Source: Mansonella perstans
Lineage: Eukaryota > Nematoda > Chromadorea > Rhabditida > Onchocercidae
Direction: 5' to 3'
DNA length: 64,000 nucleotides
NCBI GenBank assembly: GCA_037074765.1
Contig: JBAMDO010000014.1
Location: 186,001-250,000, forward strand
Part shown: positions 11,769 through 23,812 of the stretch, one piece after another
How the letters are laid out: the number at the start of each line of letters is the position of its first letter
Position numbering within the stretch: the first letter of the stretch is position 1
The notes under the pieces: model-generated
Seen by the model: only the letters and a program-made list of their open reading frames with translations
Told to the model about the DNA's origin: nothing
Database searches by the model: none
Made by a program: the position numbers and the translations under genes

Positions 11769-14100
11769 TATGAAAATTGAGAATGTTTATTATCAGAATG
11801 CTATAGCTAATATCTATAGTTATACGTTTGCGCGTTAAAAAATTCTTATGAAAATTTGCTTCTGTTTTTATATGAATCTTGAACAGCTGATTGAGCAATT
11901 GCATTCATTCATTCATTTTGTCTCATCCAAGGCTGTCTGACATTGTTCATCTATCCGTATAAAAAAAAAATCGTAATAAATAACTAATTAAAGAGCAAAT
12001 TTACAGTACAAAAAATAAGCTAAATAACATAGTAAATATTCCAGTAAAATGAAAGTAAGCCAACCGCATGATAAATGACATTGCGCTAAGCTAACATTCA
12101 ACAAATAAGCTACTGATCTGAATACGAAAGGCTTAGTATAATTTTATAGCATACTCACATTTTAAAGTTTAGAAAATCTAAAAAAATGAGTAAAATTGAT
12201 ATAAACACACCTTACTAGTAGCTTATTTTTAAGGTATACTTTGACGTGTCTTTGATTCTAAAATTCAAACCGAAACATGTCATTAAAATGGCACCAAATT
12301 TCATTCGACACATAAATTTCTTGAACTGAACTGAATTTTTTAACTGACATAATATGAACTGCGTAATGCAATATATGAATCAGGTAGTACATGGCTACAA
12401 AAGTATGTTTGATAGTAATATGCTGATCATAACCTTAAACTGTGGCATTTTCCACATGAAATACTCCTATTCAGGATACTGTAAATTTTATAAAATTGTA
12501 GTTTCAATAATAATTTTTTCACATAAAATTTGCCACTGTAGTGTTTGGAAAATGATTGCCGCTGAAATTCGCATTGCAAGGATTTTAGAAAAAAGAACAA
12601 AAATATTGCTTGCCTCTGTTAAATATGGCTTAGGTCATAAAAAGTTAATGAGAAAGTAAACGTTAACCTGACAATGATCTCTTGATGATTGCAAATGTAA
12701 TAAGAACAAGTTATTTATAGCTGAAATAATCAACGAAAAAAATTGGAAAGCAAGTCAAGAAAGCAAGAAAATAAATTAATTTCAAAATTTTCATTTTCAA
12801 TTATACTATTTCATCATGGAATATTTTAATTTTTCATTACAAATATGTAGTAATTCAATTATTATAAAAGTACATATAATGCTTTCATTTTTAACTGTAA
12901 TATTTTGCTGCAAAAGGCAAGTCAAAAGATTTCATTGAGCAATGCATCTAAAAAATTTAAATTGAATTTTTCATTTCAATTTTGAAAGCCTACGAGAAAT
13001 TGATGGAATGAGAGAGAACCGAGATTATGGGCTAAAATGATTAAAAGCCTAAAAAGTACTAGTCATCTGCGCGCAGAAACATTTTTTTTTTTGTCTTTCT
13101 TTTTTTTCTCTTTCTTTTTTTATATTGTGGTTGCTATGAAGGAATGCTTTTCTCTGCGAAAAAACAATGAAAATTTAGTAGCAGTCATTGCACAATGTTA
13201 TTGTATAGTCTTGGGATATCGATTTTAATATGTTTTCAATTTATAATGCTTAAAATTAATTTAAATTTAATTGTAAATAATATGGCGAAAAAAAACAAAT
13301 AAATAATTCTTTAAAAATATTTATGAATAATTATTAAATTTATAGTACATAGGAAGCGAAGTAAATATCTGATAAAGAAGATAAATATTTTGGAAATAGA
13401 CAGCAGTGCAGGAAAGGAGCTGATGAACGGGATTAAGTTTTGCTGCTAATGAAATTTCAAACTTTTTTATTTGGGCGAAAGAAAAATTGTTTTCTTTCTC
13501 TTTTCTTATTTTTTTTTCCGTTTTCTTATTTTTTCAAAGTAATTAATTAAGTATGTAAGTGGATAAATTCTCAGTTATCACATCTTCCCTAAATTTTTCC
13601 TTCTTTTTCTTCAATTAACCGTTTTTGTAATCAATGCTGCATAAATATACATTATATATAAAATGATATTTCTATATTTTATTTATTCATCTATTTAAAC
13701 ACTTCGTATTCTTTTCATTTCTTTAGGATATTTTGCAGAACTATCTTGAAATACTTCAGACAATCACTTTTTCATTTTCTTTTGCAATTTTTTTAAGCAA
13801 AACACATCATTGATACCTTTATTAACAAGAAAAACTTTCAATAATAAATTTTATTCCAATTTTAAAGAAAAATTTGACATTTAATTTTCATTCGTATTCG
13901 TATTAGTTTGTTTTAATGGAAAAAAGAATGTTTTTTTTTTACCTATTAATTACTGATCCATTCATTTATGCTCATTTGCGAATAGCTTTGTTAAGTTTTG
14001 ATTTTCAACTTTCTTGTGCATATTTTCAGTTATTGGATCCATCCAAACAAAAAAGAAAAGAAAAAAAGAAAAACCTTTTTCACGGAATTCGCAATGCTCC

Positions 14101-17100
14101 ATGAATTCAATTCGCGAATTTCTGCGTCGATTTTTGCCAAATCGATTGAATCTTAGTCGAAATGATTTCTCTTTTGAACTGCTTCGTAGTGCTTCAGCTC
14201 AAGAGCTAAAAAAATGCGATAATTCTAGGCAACCATTGATGTGGCCAAGGCCAACAAGTAGTCATCAACATTTTCATATTAATGAAACAGATTTGGTAAG
14301 TTTTTACAATAAAATAATTTTTGTTTATTTCTTGCTTTTTAAATTCATTCAATCAAAGTAAATAAATTACAAAAATTTATTTACTCTGAATGATCTTTCA
14401 TTAATCATATGTGCGCGTAAATTTCTTCATTTTCAAATTTATTCCTTCACTAATCGTTCTTTAATTAAATTTATTCTCATTTAAACAATTCATCCCTGTG
14501 TTAATGTTGCTTATAAACAACAATTCTTTATGCAAAACGTTTAGGAAAGTAAATTATTTAGATTCGGTAAAAAATGAACTCTAATTATTTTTCCATTTTA
14601 TTCCTTTTCTTTTTGCAAAATTTTCCTGTAAAATATAGACATTTCCAATATTTTAAAGTTTTCTTTTAAATATGTCATTAAAAATTCTAAAGAATTAGTG
14701 ATTGACATTATATTCTTATGAAAGTTAGGAAAAACAGAAAGAATTTCCGGAAAAGCTTTTACAAAAAGTTCGAAAGAGTTCAAAGTTCAAAAGAGAAGAG
14801 CAAAACAATTAGTTTTTTCCTTTCATCACTTTGTCAGATTACCGTGGACTTTTATGAATTTTAGTTATCTACTAGTATTGTGTATTAATCTAGCAATTAT
14901 TTGTGAGTAATTTATCATACAGAAATGCATTCAACAGACTTATATGTTTCTGAAAAAAGTCATGTAAATATTCCCTTAAGAAGAAAAATATTGTTTTTGA
15001 AGAAAAGCACAAATATTTTTGATACAAATCTTTCCCATCGCATTTTTTAAACATAAAAAACACTTTTGGCTGACAAAAATATAAATTATTTGAAAAGTTT
15101 CGTGTAAAGTAATTCAAATTGTTCGTTTAACTCAGTTCATTCGTTTTATGTAAACTAATTCAAACATTTCATTAAATCAGTTCAAATATTTTATGCAAAA
15201 TCGTATAAGCTAATAATATCATGCATATAAAATTTTGCTTCGAATGAAAATGGAATGAAAAAGAGTGAAGTGGAAAAAATGATGGATATATTAAGAATTT
15301 AAAAAAATTGAAAGGAAATAAAAATCCATATGAGAAAAAGGAGAGAATACACTTTGCAAGAGAGAGAGAGAGAGAACGGAATTATGTTGAAAGAAAAATT
15401 GGCGATTTCTTGTATTATTTTACAAACCACATTGATGAAATATTTCATAGTTGAAATTAATTTATTTCAAGCAAATAAATTGGAACTAAAAGCTTTTTCA
15501 TATATGAAATTTGAATCAATTAATTTAATTATTTTAGTGCGATGATAAATGAATTCTCAAGCAGAATATTTTTGAATTTTAACATATTATTTCGCTCATT
15601 TTTCTTATTTCAATAAATTAAATTTGGTAATTTTTTCAACAGGTTAAGTTCATCAAAAAATTGAGAAAATCCAAAATTAATTCAACTGAGTTTATAGCAA
15701 GTAAAATTATTTTTAATTATTAAAGTAGCTTTAGGAACTATCTTTAAGTCCGAAATATAATTGGTGGTTGGTTTATGCTAGATTGCATATTTCTTATTCC
15801 AAAAATTTTTGCTCTTTTTAATTTGCCACATTTTTTGTTGTTGAATTACTTATTGAAGTAAAATGTAATACCGCGAGACAAAAGTAACCTGACGAGTAAT
15901 TTGCAAATAACAATGAATTGGCAATTTCTCTCTTTCTGATGTATCTTTCTTTCTTCAATTGTTAATTTTACCGAAACTGTGGGGAATTTTGTTGTTAAGT
16001 GCTAATTTAAAAAAAAAAATTTCACTTAACAAGTTGGTTTATTCTGCAGATTTTTGGATTTCAGGAAATTTTCAAAAAACATTTCTCACATTCGAAACTT
16101 TTTTTCTCACATTCGTTGAATTTAATAATTTTGCAAAATTTATTTCTCTTCTCTTTTTTGATATCTCCGTTTTCCATCATTTCCTCACTTTCTTCTTTCC
16201 TTTTCGTTTCCATTTCTTTTTCCAAATTTCTGAAATATTGATGTTAATTAAGGAAAAGGACCCGACGATGAATGGAAAGAAAATATCAATTCAGGTTAGT
16301 TTTTTCTTTTCCTTACTTTTTCTTTTTTTCGCTAATTAATTTCATTTCATTGATTTAATTTTCTAATCATGAATCAAATTGAAATTTAAAACTTTTTAGT
16401 TTTAATCAAAGTAAAAAACAAAAGAAAACACAAAATGCGACTTTGATATAATTGTAAACTAAGCCGTTAATTTAAAAATTTTTAAGTTTCAAATATCAAT
16501 AGTTAATAAAACCTTGTAGTTCTAATTAGGATGAAATATATTAAGTAAAGGATAATGCACCATGTTGAGATGCAATTAACGATGATTTAAAAATATACTT
16601 TCGAAACAAGGCTTTTCATGCAATTTTAATTAATACTTCAGTTTTCTATTATATTCATATCCTTCCTTGATTTCTATGCTGTATACCTGCATCATTTCCT
16701 TGTTCGTTAATAATTCTGAAAGTTACAACTATGTACCGAATGAATAAATAGCTGTTTTAGATAATTTTACAGAAATAATTTATAAGTTACAGAATAATTT
16801 GAACAAAATTTCACTTTCAAAAATGAATAATTCCAAAGAATAATCACTTGTTTTGGAGACAACAAAATAGACTTTGGTAAAATAAGTTTTTCTAGCTTTT
16901 GCATTATTCCATGCAAAATCATCTAATGAAACTATCTTTTCTAACTCATTTTTATTTAATGAAAACTGAATAATTGTTTAAATTAAATGCATGTTATAGG
17001 AGGCTGATGAAATGACCGAAATATTTGGTGAAAATAGTGGGAGAATACAAAACGATGAAACAACACTTCTTGGCTTTACTGAATGTGTATCGGATACGTA

Positions 17101-20100
17101 CAACAGGTTATTGTTGCTTGAATTATAAGTGAAAAAATTATTGGAGAGAATTGTGTATTTTTTTGTAATTTCTGCAAAATTTGATTTTATTCTAAGCCAA
17201 GAATTAATTTAAATCTTCTTATGAAAAATTATTTAAAGAATTTTTTAAATTGAAATCATATGAAATATAACTGTGCAGATAAGCCTTAACGATCTAAATC
17301 TTCCCATTGATAGTTTTTGCATTTTAATTTAATAATTTCAACAAATATATACACTAATCATTGAAGTGTTAGTCATTAAATTGATGCAAAATATCTGCTA
17401 TATTCAATGCGGAAAAAACTGAACCAAAAATTAAAAAGAAAAATTTATTTTTCTTGACAAAAAGAAAAACTGAACTTTTGTGCTTCGTCGAAGATTTTAA
17501 AATAGTCGGAATGAAAGGATTTGAAATATTCGAGAAAGAGAAAACATTTCTTTTAGTGAAAAAATCTTTCGGACCTAAACAATACTCTTTAAATAAAACA
17601 TTAATTTTTTCGGCTCATTTTGAGCAAGATGATGCATTTTTGAGAATTACAAAAAGTTTAATGGCCGTAAATAGCTTGCTTCGAGAGTTACGAGAATTTC
17701 ATAACTGTGATGAATGGGTGCACAATTTCAGTAATTCAAACGGGTTAAGAAAAGTTCGTAGTTTTTTCATTTTTTACATTCATCATATGATTATAATTAG
17801 ATCATGTAGAATATTCGCAGTTCCAGATATTCTCTCATATTATATTTAATCAACAAATTATTCATTTCGAATTAGTGAAAGTTTGCAGTCGTTTTCATAT
17901 TTCAGTACCACTGAAAAATGTCTGCACTGATAGATGACGAGTTTTCTTCACTTTTTTTATTCTATTCTTTGCTATATTTGAATGGAAAAACTATTCTTAG
18001 AGGCAGAAAGTGATTTGTAACTCAAAAGATATCATTAAATCTATTACTTTCAGTTTTTTATTACTGAATTCCAAAAGTTATTAATGGAAAGTTCGTTTTC
18101 TTTCTAATTATATTCTTTTTTTTATAATCTAGTATTGCGAAGAAAAATGAGAAGGAGGCTATAATTAGAGGAAAATGACGACAACTAACAAAATGATTTC
18201 TTCGAGCTCCAACTTTCCATTCCTGCTAAAATGCAAAAAATGTAAAAATGCAGAAGAATATACGATAAAATTCCGCTGTTTAGCACTTTTTAATATGATT
18301 ATAATTTAAAGTTGATTGGATATAGTAGTTGAAGTAGTTAGCTAAACCAATTAATGAATATGATTTGAAGTCATGGAAGTTATTGTCAATTTATCATTCT
18401 TCTCTTACTAATGATTCACCAATTGCAGAATTGCTCAATCAACCGTAGAATTATCGTTGAACGGAGCGATCGCAGAGTGCAACATAATTCGTAGCAATCC
18501 GTGTTTTTCAGAAGGAATTTTATTGAAATGTGTTGATCCCAAACGTAAGCCTTCAAGCAAGTTTGTGTAATACATGTTAGTCATAACTAAATTACTCGGA
18601 CAAATGAAATTCGTGATATTTCGATGCACGTTTAATTCAAGCACTGAAATATTTTGTTGTAGCATTGTACCATTACTTGCATTATGCATTGTTCAAAAAT
18701 CCCGATCACAATACACGGATAGCGCAAATAGATCATACAATTCGTGAAATACACGGACGACCGAAATCACAATTTGGTATAACTGTCTTTTCTTAAAAAT
18801 ATCTATGAATAATTCTAGCTAATCTTCATTTTTCTTTCGTTTGAAAAAATTTGAACTTGATACTTTTTCGTAAATAACATATAAAATAAATCTTAAAGAA
18901 AAGTTAGAAAAATGATAAAAATTAAAACCGTTTTTGTTAAAACTAGGAAATTTGTAAACTACTTCAAATATTTTTCAATAAAATAAAGTTAAAAATTTAG
19001 GTGCTTATGATGAAATTTATGCAATTCAAAAAACTTCGTCAATCGCGGGTTACAAATTACCATCACACAGACATGCTGGCTATATTATTATATTATTCAA
19101 GCTTCTTGATGAACAAACTAGAGTATTTTGAGCTTTTTTTCTGTTTTTTCATAAATTTTCAACTTTGTTTGAAAAATTTAAATGTGAAACAATTTTCAAA
19201 ATATTTTAGAAAACAACTTTTAAACGCCAATTTAAGGCAGTCAATTATTGTCAATGTGAAATTTTCATGTCAAATATTTCTGAATTTGATTTTTTGAAAT
19301 TTGAACAAAGATGAATTGCTGATGCAAATGTGCTAGAGCTAATGTTCCCAATTACTAATAAAGAATATCAAATTTTCGAGCTGTAATCCTTTTTGCCATT
19401 AATGGAAATAATTAAAAGTAGTTTCTAGCGATATCTATTCTCTATCACTAATTGTTAATTAAACTTAATAATAGCGTGCGAAAATTTTAACTAACATATT
19501 AGGTTTTTTAGCATGAAAACCTTGAAAAATCATGGCTGAGTTGGACGGGTGCAAGAGAAATTTATAAATATTCACCAAGAAGTTGGAATTTACAACGAAT
19601 TGTATTGCATAAATTGCCAACATCAAAGTATAAATTATTGATTTTTCGTTAAAATTAGCTTCAATTTAATTCGGCAAAAATGTAGCGGAACTTTTCGCTA
19701 ATTTTTTTTCTTACAGCTGAAATTTGAACAATTTCTTTTTCTTTAAAATCCTACAATTAAATCATTGAACGTGATGAAGCTAGTGAAACTTTTAATGCTT
19801 TTGATGAATAATTTTTAGAAGACAAGATTTTCGTCCATTTGCATACGTTTTATTTTGTGAATTTGGAAACATATTAAATCCATCAAATCGACTACAAGCA
19901 TTGAATATGGTGGAACGATTAAGGATACGAAACTGTGGTTACATATCGCTTTATCAGGTTCATTTATTCGGACAATTATAATTCAGTATCAACGCTGATA
20001 TATCATTTTTACGATAGATGAATTTATCGCTTTTATGAGCGAAAGTAATCAAAGCAATATCTTCTAGTAAAGGAAGCAAATTTTGTGAAATTTAGTCACA

Positions 20101-21184
20101 TGCGACCAATACAATTTTGGCTATCGTAAACTATGAATTTTTTCTTTTTTTACAATAAAAATACTTGAATGAATTTTCTTTTTTCCTTTCAGTAATATCT
20201 GTATTATCAAACGAGCTGATTAACTGATTAGCAAATAATATGAAAGAGTTAATTGATAAGGAAACATAAAAAGTAAATAGCATTATTTTTATAATTTACT
20301 TGATATATTTACCATTTAAATAAAATATTTCAGGTTCATTGGTCATATAGACGTATGTCAAATTCCCATGGCGAATCGTCCAATTCGCAAAAATTATTTT
20401 CATTTCCAGACGAGAGACGGGAACGGAATTTGATGTTACGCGGCTTTTCTCAAGATGTTAGTACTTTTGAAATTAAATTGGCAAAACATCCTATCAAACC
20501 TAATGAAATTACAATTCGCTAAAAATAAACAAATAATAGTAGCAATGAAACAATCGGCAATAATAACAATAAATAACAATTTCTCCACATGCAATCATTC
20601 AAAATATTTCCGTATTGTTAATTAAATAATACATCGATTTATTTTTGAATAAGTAACCATTTTCCTATCATTTTTACCTAAAATGTTTCAAGACCTTGCC
20701 CGGCAATTAGATTGCATGATCAGTTTTACGTGATTTTGCTATGTGCTATTGCTATAGAAAGTAAGTTGAAGGTGAAAGTTCAATAATTTAAATGGTTGAC
20801 TAGATGAAAACTATCTATTCTTGCTATGGATTTTCTCATCGATCAAATTTTTAGTCACTTTATCAATCAGTAATTTATATACTCAGCAAACTCTTTTTTG
20901 ATTTATTTTTTTTAACTTTTCTTTTTGATCATCTGAAGAGTGGTTATTTTGATTAGAATCTTTAACAATTTGATTATAAATAGGATAATTTTGTTGTTTG
21001 AATTAAAATTAGTCAATTGTGCAATTTCTAGTTGCTAACAATATTTCCAGAATTTTAGACTGAACCAATGACCACCGATACATCGCAGTATGCTAATAAT
21101 AGTCGTGAATACAGCGATCATTCGAATCAAATTAACGGACAATCAATGTTCCATAGTTGTCATCATTTCCGTGATTTTCAGTGA
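14101..21184 (+). CDS. Gene X, 10 exons, unrecognised protein (complete copy)
   Basis: Ten exons join in phase: 14101-14295, 16253-16294, 17000-17106, 18429-18544, 18642-18776, 19001-19122, 19512-19627, 19819-19957, 20334-20456 and 21059-21184 (TGA). They give 1221 nt, about 406 residues. The start MNSIREFLRRFLPNRL follows a TATTTTCAG site at 14029, a likely trans-splice or cis acceptor; an upstream in-frame Lys-rich extension is also open. The N-terminus is basic and amphipathic. The middle has FVVALYHYLHYALFKNPDH and GYIIILFKLLDEQTR, and later come WLSWTGAREIYKYSPRSW and RPFAYVLFCEFGNI. The C-terminus is Ser/Asn/Gln/His-rich and probably disordered. There is no signal peptide or clear transmembrane segment. 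No known family is recognised. Related pseudogenes lie at 27-33 kb, 39-40 kb and 45-47 kb, so it belongs to a local duplication nest. Confidence 0.75.
15359..15376 (+). repeat. GA microsatellite in gene X intron 1
   Basis: A run of AGAGAGAGAGAGAGAG lies in the first intron. Its counterpart in the right arm is at about 31660-31680 (CT on the plus strand) with slightly different flanks, consistent with duplicated arms that have since drifted. Confidence 0.7.
16440..18315 (+). other. Segment present only in the left arm (contains gene X exon 3)
   Basis: The two arms align up to about 16435 and again from about 18316, but not between. In the right arm the same place holds about 540 bp of unrelated AT-rich DNA (30075-30615). 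The left-only segment carries gene X exon 3 (17000-17106). It also has an open stretch at 17454-17849 of 131 codons, whose middle part (from QDDAFLRITKSLMAVNSLLR to a GTTCGT donor at about 17756) looks exon-like but does not fit the gene X phase. Confidence 0.75.
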
Positions 21185-21698
21185 TTCTACAGAAAAGAAA
21201 ACAGCGCAAAAATGATGTAAGTAATCATTGAGCTTCAGGCCTTGTTATAATAAGTGTAATAAGGATATTAAGTGAAATGAAATTCATGGTTTAAAATGTG
21301 AAATCGAAAGATATATGATAATTGAAGAAGCGCAAATGTACAATAAGTAACATTCTAGTTAACCATTATTTATTTGAACATCCATTCATTTTTCTTTCAA
21401 GATTAGAAATTCATTACTTTTTTCTAAATTAAAATTTCTAATCTTTTTGCATCATATTATTTGGTTTGTAAATATTCAACCTTCTTCCCTCAATTTAATA
21501 TAAAATCATTCATATATGTATATATATTTGTTTATATATTTTTTATTTATTAATGGAAATATTCATTTATAAAATTTTCAACCAAAATGAAAAAAAAACT
21601 AATAAAACGGGTCATTGTGGTTTGGCAAGGTAAAATGTATATGATAGAAAGTGAAAAAAGTAACGAAAGCAAACGATGAATTTAAAAAATTGTATAAA

Positions 21699-22160
21699 AA
21701 ACTCCAATGAAAAGTTTGTTGTTTTACATCATTTATCATGGGTCTTAACTCTTGATAAAAGCACTACTAATTTTACAATCGTGCATGACGCTTCAGCATA
21801 AAAGAGTTTGAACGAAGTGCTATACGAAGCATATTTTTGCTGTCATACTTAGTTGAAGTTCTACTAATATTCCGGGTGATGGAAATAGTGATGGTTGAAG
21901 ACACTGAAAGGTCTTTTTACCGATAGAATCATAACCAGAAGATAGAGATTCTATTAGATTCCTTTGTTTTAACGATACTAAAGAGAACATAAAATGTTAT
22001 CGATTTAAAAGAATTTGCTTCGGAGATATTTCATGACCCTTTTTTCTATTGGCCAAATTAACGAGAGCTAAACCATTCAAACTACCGATGATGTCAAATC
22101 TACCGGAATTCCGTGTCAGAAAATCAGGAACTTTGAATTGGTTGGTTTTAACTATTTTTA
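21699..22160 (+). mobile_element. BEL/Pao retrotransposon fragment (RT start joined to integrase N-terminus)
   Basis: The conceptual plus-strand translation has LDKSTTNFTIVHDASA, the BEL/Pao reverse transcriptase signature around V.DASA, then a Ser-Leu-Asn-Glu (SLNEVLYEA) stretch. It then shifts frame. Near the end it reads AKPFKLP, MSNLPEFRVRKSG and GFNY, the integrase zinc-binding tail and core start. The polymerase core and RNase H between them are missing. Stops and frameshifts break it throughout, so it is dead. The same deletion junction occurs at 37.9-38.4 kb on the other strand, so both copies descend from one deleted ancestor. Homology to that copy stops abruptly at about 22160. Confidence 0.75.
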
Positions 22161-22345
22161 TTCGATTGAATTTGAAAGATGAATTTTTTTGATAAATATT
22201 ATTTTCATCGGTTAAAAAAAGAAATTTTGGAACTAGAAATAAAAAATGGTCGGAACATACAAATCAATGAATAAAAAATCATTGTCGAAGTTTTCAGTGC
22301 AAGAATCTGACGTATTAAATAAACTTTGATAATTAAATATAACGG
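22160..22345 (+). repeat. Dispersed repeat shared with 36955-37180
   Basis: Starts where the BEL/Pao homology ends. Shared landmarks in the same orientation are TATTTTCATCGG, then AAAGAAA.TTTTG, CGAA..TTTTCA and TGCAAGAAT. Copies are strongly diverged. Identity is unknown. Confidence 0.45.
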
Positions 22346-22374
22346 CTACAGCAAAAAAACAGCAGCGAAATAAT

Positions 22375-22680
22375 GACCGCCATAACAAAAATAAAAAATA
22401 TGTTTTTTTCAAATATACAACTAATTTTTAGAAAATAGATTTTGATATATGATTATATATTTTGATATATATACATAAATATAAAAATATCTGTTGTATT
22501 AAATAGCCAAGTAAGATGGGTCGCCAATGCATCGTAAAACTGTTCAGTTCTTGTCGTATTAGTTCGGTCACTTTGTCGACTCGATATAGGATTTGCTCTG
22601 ATAGTTTGCTGCATTCTTGGACGATCCTTTTCCAAATACTCCATTCTGGCTGTTTGACTAGATAATTGTTGCAAGTTTGT
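22375..22680 (-). repeat. Repeat fragment shared with 47.3-47.5 kb
   Basis: Reverse complement of 47305-47500, including CGAGTCGACAAAGTGATCG on that strand. On the minus strand an open frame (22674-22453) reads MQQLSSQTARMEYLEKDRP and later TRTEQFYDALATHLTWLF. The sequence context suggests a transposon or receptor-cluster remnant. The open frame is probably not a live gene. Confidence 0.4.
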
Positions 22681-23027
22681 TATTGTGATATGATTAGGAT
22701 TTCCAGCTCGGCGTTCATTCTTTCGATTTCAAAGTGATCAGTGACGCCACTGCAATTCTAGTAATTTTAATTCCAAATTTTTGATTTGCAAGGCGCAATT
22801 TGGATACATTCATTGATACGTTTTGCGATTATGTAACCTCTTTATAATATTGGGTTTGCTGCTTTTTTTTTGCTGCAATTTCGATATTATTGGTCAAAGC
22901 AATTAAATATTCTAAATTCAAAAACTACTACTGTTTTAAACTTACTGATTTAAGATTTATTTCATATGTTATTTATGAAAAATTTATTCCTTTAAAATTG
23001 GAAAAAAATTAATTTCATTAATTACAG

Positions 23028-23180
23028 ATTCGTATGTCAGCGACAGCTTTATGCACAGTTTTCGTTTTGCCACCTTTTGGCAGAGCTCTATTTGATTTAC
23101 TGCATATTAAACGTCATCAGCAGATTTCCGTAGCGCCAATCACTAATAATTATTTAAGCACCCAAAGAAATAACGTATGA
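23028..23180 (+). pseudogene. Orphan last exon of the 7TM receptor-like gene
   Basis: A 51-codon exon after TAATTACAG, ending TGA at 23178-23180. It reads ALCTVFVLPPFGRALFDLL and then Gln/Ser-rich to the stop. It is the same exon, of equal length and phase, as 40176-40328 (-), with about a dozen substitutions. The exon that should lie about 90 bp upstream is absent; repeat fragments lie there instead. It is therefore a truncated copy on the strand opposite to the 40-50 kb copies. Because the frame is intact, recent separation or use by another gene cannot be ruled out. Confidence 0.65.
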
Positions 23181-23769
23181 CACTATTCATTATCAGTTGT
23201 ATCGTTTTTACCTTTAATTTTCCTTTCCCGAAATGTTTATCCGAAATGCCGTATTATTTCTTCAATCACCAGAACATAATAACAGAGTGTTAAAGAAATT
23301 TCGAATAAATTATGATTTGAAAAAAGAAATTTTAACATAAACTAAAACTAAAAATGTATAAAAAGAAAAACTTCTGGAAAGAAATTAAAAATACAATTGT
23401 TCCACCAATTGTCAATTGCACAATCAAATCGCATCAATAATTTTTTTCTTTTCTCAGAAAAATCGAACAATGAGAACAATGTTATCAGTAAAAGTGTCAC
23501 AAAGATTCTAAACACAATAGAGGAACGGATAAGAGACAAAAAGATACAATAGGAAACTATTACTGCCTTCTATAAGCCATAAACAAAGACATTGTATCTG
23601 TGTCAAACAACACAAAACACTACATCTTCAATCTCCTCTAAATTAAACTGATAAATTTTCTCTACGACAATGGATAACATTCATCACATGAAGGAAACTA
23701 TGGTGTACTGTTGTAGATTTGTACTGCTAATTTCATGAACAGCAGAAATCATTCCTTTCTTGATTACAG

Positions 23770-23812
23770 TGACGTCTATGCGACAATTGGCGAAGAATCC
23801 TTAGCACTTCTA
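23770..23812 (+). CDS. Candidate short exon
   Basis: A 43-nt stretch between TGATTACAG and GTAAGA reads DVYATIGEESLALL. Splice sites are good. The partner exon is not established. It might join the exon at 25037 only through another, unseen exon, since their phases do not match. Confidence 0.3.

Larger units (their letters stand above)
7775..12889. other. Long AT-rich region with only weak exon candidates
   Basis: Over 5 kb without a convincing gene. A stretch near 8267-8521 is an ATT/ATC-rich simple-sequence run that reads as Ile-rich 'protein' and is rejected as coding. Two short stretches look somewhat exon-like and are listed separately (10239-10300, 11632-11768). The segment at 8887-9010 belongs to a dispersed repeat also found at about 43370-43470. 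Confidence 0.5.
12890..21590 (+). repeat. Left arm of a large inverted repeat
   Basis: This arm is the reverse complement of 26740-34160. The outer boundary is near 12890, where CATTGAGCAATGCA faces the matching opposite-strand sequence near 34120. The inner boundary is near 21585, at CTTCTTCCCTCAATTTAA plus the adjoining AT-repeat. An 84-codon reading frame at 18689-18435 (-) is identical to 29693-29947 (+), and all shared gene X exons have the same lengths in both arms. The left arm alone has about 1.9 kb at 16440-18315. The left arm contains the complete gene X. Confidence 0.9.

Noticed and set aside
12354..12659. 101-codon plus frame
   Set aside because: Composition is near that of random AT-rich DNA. 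No splice partners, no family resemblance, and not in a conserved block.
15959..16339. 126-codon plus frame
   Set aside because: Phe/Leu-rich polypyrimidine intron sequence; only its last 42 nt (16253-16294) are gene X exon 2.
18435..18689. 84-codon minus frame, identical to 29693-29947 plus
   Set aside because: It is the antisense shadow of gene X exons 4 and 5. Its identity between arms reflects the inverted repeat, not a separate gene.
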